A stretch of DNA of 64,000 nt. Source: DATBJJ01 sp963750915 (lineage in GTDB: Bacteria > Acidobacteriota > Vicinamibacteria > Vicinamibacterales > 2-12-FULL-66-21). Under the pieces are notes generated by a model, which saw only the letters and a list, made by a program, of their open reading frames with translations, did not search any database and was not told where the DNA came from. Every line of letters begins with the position of its first letter. The stretch's first letter is position 1. Both the position numbers and the translations under genes were made by a program. This document shows positions 18,232 to 29,500 of this stretch, one piece after another. The DNA lies in NCBI GenBank assembly GCA_963750915.1, contig CAVVSF010000007.1:620001-684000 (forward strand). The letters run 5' to 3'.

Positions 18232-18765
18232 CTACTTGGAAATCAGCACGCGGGGAATATCGTAGCTCACAAGGTCAACCCACGTCGTCGAACTTTCCTT
18301 GGCGAAGACCCTGGCGCGGACGTCCCGGAATAACCGGTGCGCCATCATTTCGGCGCGCGACTGCGGCGCGTCGCCGGTGAACCCGGTGGTCGGGCGCACG
18401 GTGATGAGGGCGGTCTGATCGCCTTCGCTGAACTCGACCTGCTGCCGGAACACCTCGTCCATCTCCTCCTCGGCTTCTTTCGAGCCCGGATTGTCGGGCG
18501 ACACCTTCTTGAAGTGGACGTTGATGTCGACGGCGCGCAGCGCCGTGCCCGGCTGCTTCTTGATGCGGAAGGTGACACTCGGCACGAGCTTGTTCTTGCC
18601 GTCGACGATGCCGAAGTCGAACCAGCCGCCGGAGACGTCGGTGATCTGGAGGGCCTGACGGAAGTCGACGTGCTGGCTGCAGGCCGGGACCGCGAGCGCG
18701 GCGATGAGAAAGGCGGCGCCCGAGAGCGCCGCCGTGAGCTTCCGGACGCGAGACGGGACCGGCAT
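18232..18765 (-). CDS. Putative exported lipoprotein in ECF-sigma operon
   Basis: A 177-residue protein with an N-terminal signal (RKLTAALSGAAFLIAALA) and lipobox-like VPAC. The mature part is a predicted beta-rich domain (LQITDVSGGWFDFGIVDGKNKLVPSVTF; ALRAVDINVHFKK) ending in WVDLVSYDIPRVLISK. I do not recognise a named family. The ATG at 18765 is the only start giving a signal peptide; the much longer frame upstream is a shadow of the neighbouring gene. It follows the exported 269-residue protein by 14 bases in the sigma/anti-sigma operon, so a role in the envelope response controlled by that sigma factor is likely. Confidence 0.75.
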   Translation of the reverse strand: MPVPSRVRKLTAALSGAAFLIAALAVPACSQHVDFRQALQITDVSGGWFDFGIVDGKNKLVPSVTFRIKKQPGTALRAVDINVHFKKVSPDNPGSKEAEEEMDEVFRQQVEFSEGDQTALITVRPTTGFTGDAPQSRAEMMAHRLFRDVRARVFAKESSTTWVDLVSYDIPRVLISK

Positions 18766-18779
18766 CGGGGGATTGTAGA

Positions 18780-19589
18780 TCAGAACACCCGGGCCTCGGC
18801 CTTCACCTTGGCGCGGATCTCGCTGCGAATCGCGTCGCCGCCGGCGTGATACGCCGCCAGGTCGCTGCCCTTCACCCGCATCGTGATCGTCACCGAGTCG
18901 GAGAGGGCTCCCGACATCGCGCCGCCGTTGTCGCGGGCCGCGACGGTCAGCCACTCGTCGGCGCCGAGCCGCATCTGCAGGCTGTGATCGAGCATGACGT
19001 CGACGAGCGCGTCCTTGACCGCTTCGGCGTACATCACGTCCGGGTTCAGCATCGTCGCGGTCGCGGCCTGGGTGGTCGCGGCCTGCGCCTGCATGATCTG
19101 CGCGTCGGACGTCCCGCCCTTCGATCCCGGCGGCGCCCCGACCGTCTTCTCGATGGCCTGCAGGGCCATCTGCGCCTGCTGCAGCGTCGGCCCGGCCGGC
19201 ATCGCCTTGAGCGCGTTCTGCAACGAGCCGATCGCGTCCCCCATCTGGCGATCGCGCTGCACCATCATCACCGACCAGACCAGGCTCTGGTTCATGTCGG
19301 GGATCTCGACGTCGAAGAAAACGCCGTGGCCATCGAGGATGAACCCGCGAGCTCGCGGCATGCCGAGCATCACCGTCGACCCGGCCGGCTCGAACTGCGA
19401 CATCTGGCGGCTGACGTGCTCGGCGCCAAGCCGTACGGCCTGCACCAGGACGCCCTCCATGATCCGAATCTGATTGCGACGCCGCTGCGCTTCGGGGTCG
19501 CGCCCTTGTCCTGCCGATGACGAGGGGACGACCAGCAGACACGTGCCCGCCAGCGCCAGCGTCGTCCCGAACAGAAATCCTCTCCTCAC
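18780..19589 (-). CDS. Exported protein of unknown function in ECF-sigma operon
   Basis: A 269-residue protein with a signal peptide (MRRGFLFGTTLALAGTCLLV to about SSSAGQG). The mature part begins with a charged helical stretch (DPEAQRRRNQIRIMEGVLVQAV), a segment GFILDGHGVFFDVEIPDMNQSLVWSV cut by beta structure, a Gln/Ala-rich helical middle (LQQAQMALQAIEKTV; QAATTQAATATM), and a C-terminal basic region ending KVKAEARVF. No known domain is recognised. It sits between the anti-sigma factor (34 bases upstream) and a putative lipoprotein (14 bases downstream). Position suggests a target or co-regulator of the ECF pathway. Confidence 0.75.
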   Translation of the reverse strand: MRRGFLFGTTLALAGTCLLVVPSSSAGQGRDPEAQRRRNQIRIMEGVLVQAVRLGAEHVSRQMSQFEPAGSTVMLGMPRARGFILDGHGVFFDVEIPDMNQSLVWSVMMVQRDRQMGDAIGSLQNALKAMPAGPTLQQAQMALQAIEKTVGAPPGSKGGTSDAQIMQAQAATTQAATATMLNPDVMYAEAVKDALVDVMLDHSLQMRLGADEWLTVAARDNGGAMSGALSDSVTITMRVKGSDLAAYHAGGDAIRSEIRAKVKAEARVF

Positions 19590-19623
19590 GATGACACCTC
19601 TGAAAGGTTGATACGCGACACGA

Positions 19624-20391
19624 TTACCGTTGCAGGCCGACGCGCATCACGTGATCCTCGAGCGCGCGCTGCCGCTGGAACGTTTCGACGGCGGTCCGCT
19701 GTAGCTGCTCCGTGACGCGGCCGAGCCGCTCGAAGTCCGTCCGCTGGACGCCCTGCAGATCGCGGTTGACCTGGAGGATCTGACGCGCGAGCACGCCCTG
19801 CTGGCGCTCCTCGCTCGCCTCGATCATCTGGCGCACCAGGCGCACGAGCTCGGCATCCGACATCCGTCCGGCGATCTGGGTGCTGGGCGGCGCCGAGGTC
19901 GTGCTCGCGGGCACAACCGAAGCCGACGACTTCGCGACCCGCTGCTCGAGCTCCGCGAGCCGGGCGGAGACGCGCTCGAACTCGGGATTCGATCCTGCCT
20001 GGACGCGCTCGACGTTCGGCGCCGCTGTTGCCCATCCGGTGCGGACCGTGACGCCGCCAGATCCAACGGTCACTTCGACCTGAGCGATTGCCGCCGACAC
20101 GGCGCCGACGAGCATCGCCGCCGCCGCCAGTCCCCACGCCGGCGACAACCCCCACCACCGTGCCCTGGCCGGCCGTACGACCGGGTCGGCGCGGCGCACC
20201 ATCTCGAAGCCGAGATGCGACTCCGGCGGCGTCCACTCCTGCAGCACCGTCCGGGTGCCCTTCAGCGCGTCGACTTCACCGCGGCAATCGGCGCACGTAC
20301 GCAGGTGGCCGTCGAACGCCGACCGTTCCGCTGGCGGCAGTTCGCCGTAGAGATATCCGACGAGTACTTCCTGGTCACACATATTGGTCAA
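19624..20391 (-). CDS. Zinc-finger anti-sigma factor, membrane anchored
   Basis: A 255-residue protein. The N-terminal ZAS-type zinc-binding anti-sigma domain shows the C...HxxxCxxC arrangement (MCDQEVLVGYLYGELPP; HLRTCADCRGEVDAL). One membrane helix follows (WGLAAAAMLVGAVSAAIA, ~90-107), then a periplasmic part with a predicted coiled coil (ERVSARLAELEQRV) and a Gln/Arg-rich helical C-terminus. It should bind and inhibit the ECF sigma factor encoded 46 bases upstream and release it on an envelope signal. Length and order are typical of sigma/anti-sigma pairs. Confidence 0.88.
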   Translation of the reverse strand: MTNMCDQEVLVGYLYGELPPAERSAFDGHLRTCADCRGEVDALKGTRTVLQEWTPPESHLGFEMVRRADPVVRPARARWWGLSPAWGLAAAAMLVGAVSAAIAQVEVTVGSGGVTVRTGWATAAPNVERVQAGSNPEFERVSARLAELEQRVAKSSASVVPASTTSAPPSTQIAGRMSDAELVRLVRQMIEASEERQQGVLARQILQVNRDLQGVQRTDFERLGRVTEQLQRTAVETFQRQRALEDHVMRVGLQR

Positions 20392-20437
20392 TCCCCGTAT
20401 GGTCTCCTCGGCGCGCCGCGCGCGTCACCTCTGTCGG

Positions 20438-21055
20438 TCAACTCCGTGATTCGAATGCCCGGCCGAGATGCCTGACAGCTGGCGCGTGGGTGGGCTCCAC
20501 CGCTCCCTGCCGCAGCTGACGCCGCAGCACAGTCAGTCCCTGATACAGCCGGGTCTTCACGGTACTCAACGGACAGTCGAGCAAGTCCGCAATCTCCTGA
20601 AACGTCAGGCCGTGATATTCCTTCAGGATCACGGCCGTCCGCTGTTCCTCGGGCAGGAGCGCCATCACTTTTGCCACGGCGGCGCTCAACTGCTTGCGCG
20701 AGACGAGCTCTTCGATCGAATCGGAGGGGTGCGTCTCGCCTGCGAGCTCGATCAGGTCGATGCCCTCCGGCGTGGGCGTGATCGGCGTTCGTCGCTCCTT
20801 GCGAATCCAGTCGCGACAGAGATTCAGCGTGATTCGATAGAGCCAGGACGAGAACTTCGCCTGCCCCTTGAAGCCGCTGAGCGCCCGGAAGGCGCGAAGG
20901 AAGGTCTCCTGAGCGACGTCGCGGGCGTCTTCTTCGCGCCCGATGACCCGGTAGGCGAGGGCGTAGATAGGCCTCTCCCAGCGCAGCACGAGCTGGTTGA
21001 AGCTATCGAGGTCGCCGCTTCTCGAGCGGTCGACCAGCTCCTCGTCACTCATCAT
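20438..21055 (-). CDS. RpoE-like ECF sigma-70 factor
   Basis: A 205-residue ECF sigma factor. Region 2 (FNQLVLRWERPIYALAYRVIG; DVAQETFLRAFRAL; KFSSWLYRITLNLCRDWIRK) and region 4 (AVAKVMALLPEEQRTAVILK; GLTFQEIADLLDCPLSTVKT) are complete, with an acidic linker between. It directs RNA polymerase to envelope-stress-type promoters. It heads an operon with its zinc anti-sigma factor, two exported proteins and possibly an APC permease. Two consecutive ATG codons start it; either could be used. Upstream, the minus strand carries TGAACT in a region divergent with a histidine kinase, a possible autoregulated ECF -35, but this is weak. Confidence 0.93.
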   Translation of the reverse strand: MMSDEELVDRSRSGDLDSFNQLVLRWERPIYALAYRVIGREEDARDVAQETFLRAFRALSGFKGQAKFSSWLYRITLNLCRDWIRKERRTPITPTPEGIDLIELAGETHPSDSIEELVSRKQLSAAVAKVMALLPEEQRTAVILKEYHGLTFQEIADLLDCPLSTVKTRLYQGLTVLRRQLRQGAVEPTHAPAVRHLGRAFESRS

Positions 21056-21215
21056 TTAGGGCGGCCCAGCCATCGCGCCGGTCACTACTTTAGACGCCGC
21101 GCCAGGCGCCGTGGTCGGAGCTCGAGTTTATCCTTACAGTTCAATACCTTACCCCCAAACGGCGGGAATCGGCCACGGACCAGGGACGGGTGCTAGAATT
21201 CCCTCCACCCCTTAC

Positions 21216-22859
21216 ATGCCGCCGTCGCCCGGTGTCCCCGCGCCTTCGTTCCTGGCCCTGTCGCGCACCTTCTGGCGCGGCGTCACGACGACCCATGGCC
21301 TGAGCCAGGCGGTCGGCGAGGTGCTCGCCGAGTACGCGGCGCACGCGGGAACGGGACGGGTCTCGGTCTGGCTGCACGAACGGCGCGCCCGGCAGCTGGT
21401 CCTGATCGCGTCTTCTCATCACGACGGCGACGCAACGGCGAACGCGAAAGTCGCCACCAGCGATCCTGACGCGCCGGCCGCGCGCGGGCTGCGGCTCGAG
21501 CGGCCGCAGCTCATCGACGATGCCCCGGATCTCGTGCTGATCGCGCCGCTGCGCGGCTGGCGGCGCGCGCTGGGCACGCTCGTCATCGAGGGCGCCCCAG
21601 GTGCGCCGCTTTCGCCGCAGCAACACCTCGAGCTCGCGACCGATCTCGGGCGCCAGCTCTCGGTCGGCATCGAGAACGTGCAGCTGCTCGAGGAAATGCT
21701 CTGGCAGCGGCGCATCCTCGAGGACACGTTCAACTCGCTCGTCGATCTCGTCGCCGTCACCGACCGATCGCTGCGGATCGTCCAGATGAACGACGCTTTT
21801 GCGATGCGGCTGGGGCAGCCGCGCATCGAGCTCCTCGATCGGCCGCTCGCCGATCTCGTCGGCGCCGACCTCGCGGGCTGGGTGGCCGGCAGCGACGACG
21901 ACCGCTCGCCGGATGCGGCGCGCGTCCGGACGATCGAGCACGCCCCGCTCGGCGGCAGCTTCAGCGTCACGACCACCCCGCTCGTCAACGAGGATGGCGA
22001 GACCGTCGGCAAGGTGATGGTGGCACGGGACATCACGAGACAGACGGCGCTCGAAGCCGAGAAGGATACGCTTCGCGCCCAGCTGGCGCAGTCGGAACGG
22101 CTGGCGTCGCTCGGCCAGTTCGTTGCCGGCATCGCTCACGAGATCAACAATCCGCTGCAGGGCGTGCTCGGCCACCTCGAGCTGCTGATGTGGACGCCGC
22201 CGGACCAGCCGGGGGCGACGATTGCGTCGCGGCGGGGCCTGCGCAAGGATCTCCGCCGCATCTACCACGAGGCCGATCGCGCCGCGACGATCGTCCGCAA
22301 CCTGCTGACCTTCACCGGGTCGCAGCGCATGACGCGCCGGCGGCTCCGGATGGACCGCGTCATCACCCGGGCGCTGGCGACGCGTCGCGCCCCGATGACC
22401 AGGGCCGGCGTCGAGATCGTGCGCGAGCAGGGCGCGGACCTGCCGTCCGTCGTCGGCGACCAGCTGCTGCTGCAACAGGCCGTGCTCAACGTGCTGACGA
22501 ACGCGGAGCACGCCGTCGCCAGCAACGATCGCGACCGTCGCATCACGATCCGCACCGATTCGCCCACGCCGTCGATTGTGCGCGTCACCGTCGGCGACAA
22601 CGGCCCGGGCATCGACCCCGAGATCATGCCGCGGATCTTCGACCCGTTCTTCACGACCAAGGACGTGGGACAAGGCACCGGCCTTGGGCTGGCATTGACC
22701 TATGGCGTCATCCAGGAGCACGGCGGCACCATCCAGGCCGCCAACGGTCGGGACGGAGGCGCGATTTTCACCATCGATCTCCCGGCCGCTGATCCCCTCG
22801 TCGGCGCCCGTTCAGACGCCCCCGCACCCGGCCAGGACCCGGCAACCGGAGAGGATTGA
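21216..22859 (+). CDS. Soluble GAF-PAS sensor histidine kinase
   Basis: A 547-residue cytoplasmic kinase. A GAF-like domain (~15-165), a PAS domain (~170-280, DLVAVTDRSLRIVQMNDAF), a short coiled coil, HisKA with His308 in GIAHEINNPLQG, and HATPase_c with NVLTNAEHAV, VGDNGPGIDP, FDPFFTTKDVGQGTGLGL and a final FTIDLPA are all visible. There is no membrane segment, so it senses an internal signal. The ATG at 21216 is preferred because upstream residues are low-complexity. Its partner is probably the HTH-receiver protein encoded 43 bases downstream. The C-terminus ends in a short Pro-rich tail. Confidence 0.92.
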   Translation: MPPSPGVPAPSFLALSRTFWRGVTTTHGLSQAVGEVLAEYAAHAGTGRVSVWLHERRARQLVLIASSHHDGDATANAKVATSDPDAPAARGLRLERPQLIDDAPDLVLIAPLRGWRRALGTLVIEGAPGAPLSPQQHLELATDLGRQLSVGIENVQLLEEMLWQRRILEDTFNSLVDLVAVTDRSLRIVQMNDAFAMRLGQPRIELLDRPLADLVGADLAGWVAGSDDDRSPDAARVRTIEHAPLGGSFSVTTTPLVNEDGETVGKVMVARDITRQTALEAEKDTLRAQLAQSERLASLGQFVAGIAHEINNPLQGVLGHLELLMWTPPDQPGATIASRRGLRKDLRRIYHEADRAATIVRNLLTFTGSQRMTRRRLRMDRVITRALATRRAPMTRAGVEIVREQGADLPSVVGDQLLLQQAVLNVLTNAEHAVASNDRDRRITIRTDSPTPSIVRVTVGDNGPGIDPEIMPRIFDPFFTTKDVGQGTGLGLALTYGVIQEHGGTIQAANGRDGGAIFTIDLPAADPLVGARSDAPAPGQDPATGED

Positions 22860-22902
22860 GGCGCTACCAGCCGTCGCTGTTGTCTGATAAAGTTCTTTCG
22901 AT

Positions 22903-23498
22903 ATGCCGGACGAGGGCTTTCTCACGACCGAAGAGGTACCGAGTACCTCCAGGTCAACCTCCGGACGGTCTACCGCCTGATCAAGGCCGGCAAGATTCCC
23001 GCGGTCCGCGTCGGCCGGCAATGGCGCTTCCGCAAGCGCGACATCGACGCCTGGCTCGAGAGCCAGCGGCCCCGCCAGGCGCGACCGGGCGCCCCGACCG
23101 CAACGAGCGCGCCGAAAGCAGCCGCCGCCGCCAACGCCCGTCCCCGCATCCTCGTCGTCGACGACGAGGCGGCGATTCGCGATCTGCTGTCGAAGACGCT
23201 CGCCCTCGCAGAGTACGACGTCGATCTCGCGCCCGACGGCCGGCACGCGCTCGAACGCCTGCGCATCATTCCCTACGATCTCGTCATCACTGATTTGAAG
23301 ATGCCGGGCATCGACGGCCTCACCGTCATCCGCGAGGCCCGCCGGCTCAAGGCCGACATCCCCGTCATCATCATCACCGGCTTCTCCACCGAGGCGAGCG
23401 CGATCGAAGCCGTCAACCTTGGCGTCTCGGGCTATCTCACCAAGCCCTTTCGCGTCCCTCGCGTTCTCGCCGCCGCCGCCAAGGCGCTCGGCGAGTAG
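22903..23498 (+). pseudogene. Excisionase-type HTH fused to response-regulator receiver (single-base frameshift)
   Basis: Starting at ATG 22903 the protein reads MPDEGFLTTEEV and then shifts frame near 22934-22940 (GAGGTACCGAG). One missing base restores EYLQVNLRTVYRLIKAGKIPAVRVGRQWRFR, an excisionase/HTH_17 domain, an Ala/Pro linker, and a complete receiver domain (ILVVDDEAAIRDLLS, phospho-Asp in LVITDLKMPG, Thr in IIITGF, Lys in YLTKPFR). Adding one base gives exactly 199 codons. DNA-binding domain first and receiver last is an unusual order. As given, only the region from about 23295 has an in-frame start. It may be a sequence error or a recent mutation; the pairing with the kinase just upstream argues that it was functional. 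Confidence 0.85.
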
Positions 23499-23544
23499 CG
23501 CATGCTAGAGTGGAGTGTTCTGGCACGGCCAGGATGCCCTCTCC

Positions 23545-25530
<1,986 letters not shown>

Positions 25531-25734
25531 TCGCTGCTCACATTTGTAACGCCCCCGGCCGCCGAGAATTCCGCCAACCTCCTCAAATTCCTAAAGATTC
25601 CATCCTCGGCCCTCCGCCGCGCCGGGGCATACGGTTTGCCCCACGCTGACTCGGCGGCGGGAGGGGTGCGCCCCTGCTGTCCGAGTAGTGGACGGGAGAG
25701 CGGACGGCCCGCGGCACGCGCCCGTAACTGCAAC

Positions 25735-27024
25735 ATGGAAACGAGCTTGGCTGACCAGGATCGCGCGATTACAATATTGCCAGTCGAGGACCTGCTGACT
25801 CCGGTTGGTCCCGCGACCGATCCTGTGCCTACGCGATCGCCACGCGCCGTCAGCCGCCGGGCTGCCTCACCTCGTTCCGTCGCCCCGCGCAAGGGCAAGG
25901 GCGGCGCCAAGGCGCCCGCCGCGAGCCGTAGCGACGCCCCCGAAGGCTTCTTCCGCGACCTCGTCTGGAGCCTCCGGAACGGCGTCCTCGCCGTGACCGT
26001 CGACGGCCGGGTCGCGGTCATGAACGACGTCGCCTATCGCATCCTCGGGCTGCCGCCGCGGCGCTCCGACATCGGCCGGCCCTTCACCGGCGTCCTGCAG
26101 GCGCAGCCGGAAGTCGCCCGCATCATCGCCAGGGCCTTCGAGATGAGCCACCTGCCGAACCGCGCCGAGCTGCGGCTCAAGAGCAGCAAGAAGGTCATCG
26201 GCTACACCATCTCGCAGGTGCGCGACTCGCGGAACCGTGTCACCGGCGCGACGCTGTTCTTCAAGGATCTCACCCGGGTCGAGCAGCTCGAGGAACGCGA
26301 GCGGCTGCGCGACCGGCTCGCCGCGCTCGGCGAGATGGCGGCGGCGATTGCGCACGAGGTCAAGAACCCGCTCGCCGGCATCGAAGTCATGGCCGGCATT
26401 CTCAAGCGCACGCTGCCGGAGTCGAAGGACGCCCAGACGATCCTCGGCGACATCATCAAGGAAGCCAAGATGGCCAACGCCATCGTCCTCGAGGTGCTCG
26501 ATTTCGTCCGTCCGATCCGGCTGCAGGTCGAGCACATGTCGGTGACCGAGGTGATCAACGACGCCATCGCCCTCGCCGAGGGCCACGCGCCGAGGGGCAA
26601 CGTCCAGGTCAACGTCTCGGTGCCGCAGGGACTCTCGATCCAGGGCGACCCGCACCAGGTCCGGCAGGTGTTCACCAACCTCGTCATCAACGCCTTCGAG
26701 GCGATGAACGGGCGTGGCGCGGTGCGCATCGAGGCGACCGAGCTGCCGGAGGAAGAACCGCTGCCGGGCGGCGAAGCGATCGTCGGCCCGATGATTCAGG
26801 TCGACGTCGTCGACGACGGCCCGGGCGTACCGGCCGACGTCATCGATCGAATCTTCAGCCCCTTCTTCACCACCAAGCCGCAGGGCACGGGGCTGGGGCT
26901 GGCGATCGTCCGCAAGATCGTCAACGCGCACGACGGTCGCATCGACCTGAACACGATGGCGGCGGGCGGCACGCAGTTTCGCGTGACGCTGCCGGTGACA
27001 AACCATCACGAGCTGTTTCGCTGA
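25735..27024 (+). CDS. PAS-containing NtrB-like sensor histidine kinase
   Basis: A 429-residue soluble kinase. A disordered Arg/Ala/Pro-rich N-terminus (~30-70) precedes a PAS domain (~75-185, GVLAVTVDGRVAVMNDVAYRILG), HisKA with His207 in AAAIAHEVKNPLAG, and HATPase_c (NLVINAFEAMNG, VVDDGPGVP, FSPFFTTKPQGTGLGLAIV, FRVTLPV). The architecture matches NtrB/AtoS-type partners of sigma-54 activators, and such an activator is encoded 96 bases downstream. The ATG at 25735 is chosen; 33 codons of open frame lie upstream but are Cys/Arg/Pro-rich and unlikely to be translated. Confidence 0.92.
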   Translation: METSLADQDRAITILPVEDLLTPVGPATDPVPTRSPRAVSRRAASPRSVAPRKGKGGAKAPAASRSDAPEGFFRDLVWSLRNGVLAVTVDGRVAVMNDVAYRILGLPPRRSDIGRPFTGVLQAQPEVARIIARAFEMSHLPNRAELRLKSSKKVIGYTISQVRDSRNRVTGATLFFKDLTRVEQLEERERLRDRLAALGEMAAAIAHEVKNPLAGIEVMAGILKRTLPESKDAQTILGDIIKEAKMANAIVLEVLDFVRPIRLQVEHMSVTEVINDAIALAEGHAPRGNVQVNVSVPQGLSIQGDPHQVRQVFTNLVINAFEAMNGRGAVRIEATELPEEEPLPGGEAIVGPMIQVDVVDDGPGVPADVIDRIFSPFFTTKPQGTGLGLAIVRKIVNAHDGRIDLNTMAAGGTQFRVTLPVTNHHELFR

Positions 27025-27120
27025 GCGGGACCAGGGGCAAGACTCGGGGGGCGACGGATCAACGGCGATGTGAGAGCGCGGAGGGCCGCGCGCGGATCAT
27101 CGATGAGGAGAGGCTGAGCA

Positions 27121-28524
<1,404 letters not shown>

Positions 28525-28527
28525 CGA

Positions 28528-28548
28528 CCTGAGCCCTGGGCCCTGAGG
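28528..28548. repeat. Three heptamers filling a convergent gap
   Basis: Between the stop codons of the convergent NtrC-like gene and xerC the sequence is CCTGAGC, CCTGGGC, CCTGAGG, three near-identical 7-mers back to back. Nothing else fits in the 25-base gap, and there is no T-rich tail of a classical terminator. Confidence 0.6.
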
Positions 28549-28549
28549 C

Positions 28550-29500
28550 TTACGCCTTGGGATGCGCCTTGCGGTACGTCTCGAGCAGCTGCGCGGCGTT
28601 GACGTGCGTGTAGCGCTGCGTCGTGCTCAGGCGGGCGTGGCCGAGGAGCTCCTGGATCACGCGCAGGTCGGCGCCGCGCTCGAGCAGGTGCGTGGCGAAC
28701 GAGTGGCGCAGCGCGTGCGGGCTGATGCCGAAGCGCGTGCTGCACGCAGCCACGTACTTCCTGACCAGGCGATCGACGCTGCGGGTTGAGAGCCGGCTGC
28801 CCTGATAGTTCACGAACAGCGGCTGGCTGCCGCGCCGCGCCCTCGGCGCCGGCAAGGCCCGGCGTCCGGGACGAACGCGAGGCGCCGGTTCGCTCATCGT
28901 CGCGAGGTCGGCCATCCAGGCGCGCACCGCGGCTTCGGCGGTGCGATTGAACGGCACCAGCCGCTCCTTGCCGCCTTTGCCCAGCACGCGGACCATCCGC
29001 CCGTTCAGGTTGACGTCCTCGAGATCGACGCCGACGAGCTCGCTCAAGCGCAGCCCCGAGGCGTAGAACAGCTCGAGGATCGCGCGGTCGCGGCGGCCGA
29101 GCGGCTGCGACGCATCCGGCATCTCGAGCAGCCGCGACATCTCGGCTTCGCCAAGGTGTGGCGGCAGGCGCACCTCGCGCTTCGGCGTCCCGACGAGCGC
29201 CGCCGGGTCGCCGCCGATCTCGCCCTCGCGGCGCAGGTAGCGGCCGAACGTCCTGATCGCGGCGAGCTTTCGCGCCGCCGACGATCGGGTGTTGCCGCGC
29301 TTGTGCAAATCGCCGAGAAACTCTCGGATCTGCTGGTGGTCGAACTCGGCGCAGGTCAGGTCGGCGCGCCGCCGGCCGGCGCGCGCGGCGAGAAACGTCA
29401 GGAACTGCGTCAGGTCCCCCTCGTAGGCGCGGACGGTGTGCTGCGACGCGTTCTCGTTGAGCCGCAGGTGCTCGAGGAATTCGTCGAGGAGGGCCTTCAT
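28550..29500 (-). CDS. xerC: Tyrosine recombinase XerC
   Basis: A 316-residue tyrosine recombinase. The N-terminal SAM-like core-binding domain (FLEHLRLNENASQHTVRAYEGDL) is followed by the catalytic domain with Arg in ASGLRLSELV, HALRHSFATHLLE (His-x-x-Arg), GHARLSTTQRYTH (His and nucleophilic Tyr). XerC resolves chromosome dimers at dif sites together with XerD. The Arg/Pro-rich insertion (RVRPGRRALPAPRARRG) within the catalytic domain is longer than usual. The ATG at 29500 overlaps the trmFO stop by four bases. The order topA-trmFO-xerC matches the Bacillus topA-gid-codV cluster, which supports XerC rather than a mobile integrase. Confidence 0.92.
   Translation of the reverse strand: MKALLDEFLEHLRLNENASQHTVRAYEGDLTQFLTFLAARAGRRRADLTCAEFDHQQIREFLGDLHKRGNTRSSAARKLAAIRTFGRYLRREGEIGGDPAALVGTPKREVRLPPHLGEAEMSRLLEMPDASQPLGRRDRAILELFYASGLRLSELVGVDLEDVNLNGRMVRVLGKGGKERLVPFNRTAEAAVRAWMADLATMSEPAPRVRPGRRALPAPRARRGSQPLFVNYQGSRLSTRSVDRLVRKYVAACSTRFGISPHALRHSFATHLLERGADLRVIQELLGHARLSTTQRYTHVNAAQLLETYRKAHPKA

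Noticed and set aside
18232..19542. A 436-residue fused protein
   Set aside because: Its first part is the shadow of the exported-protein gene at 18780-19589; the real start is 18765.
28550..29500. Integrase of a mobile element
   Set aside because: Conserved topA-trmFO-xerC order indicates the housekeeping XerC; no att sites or cargo are evident.
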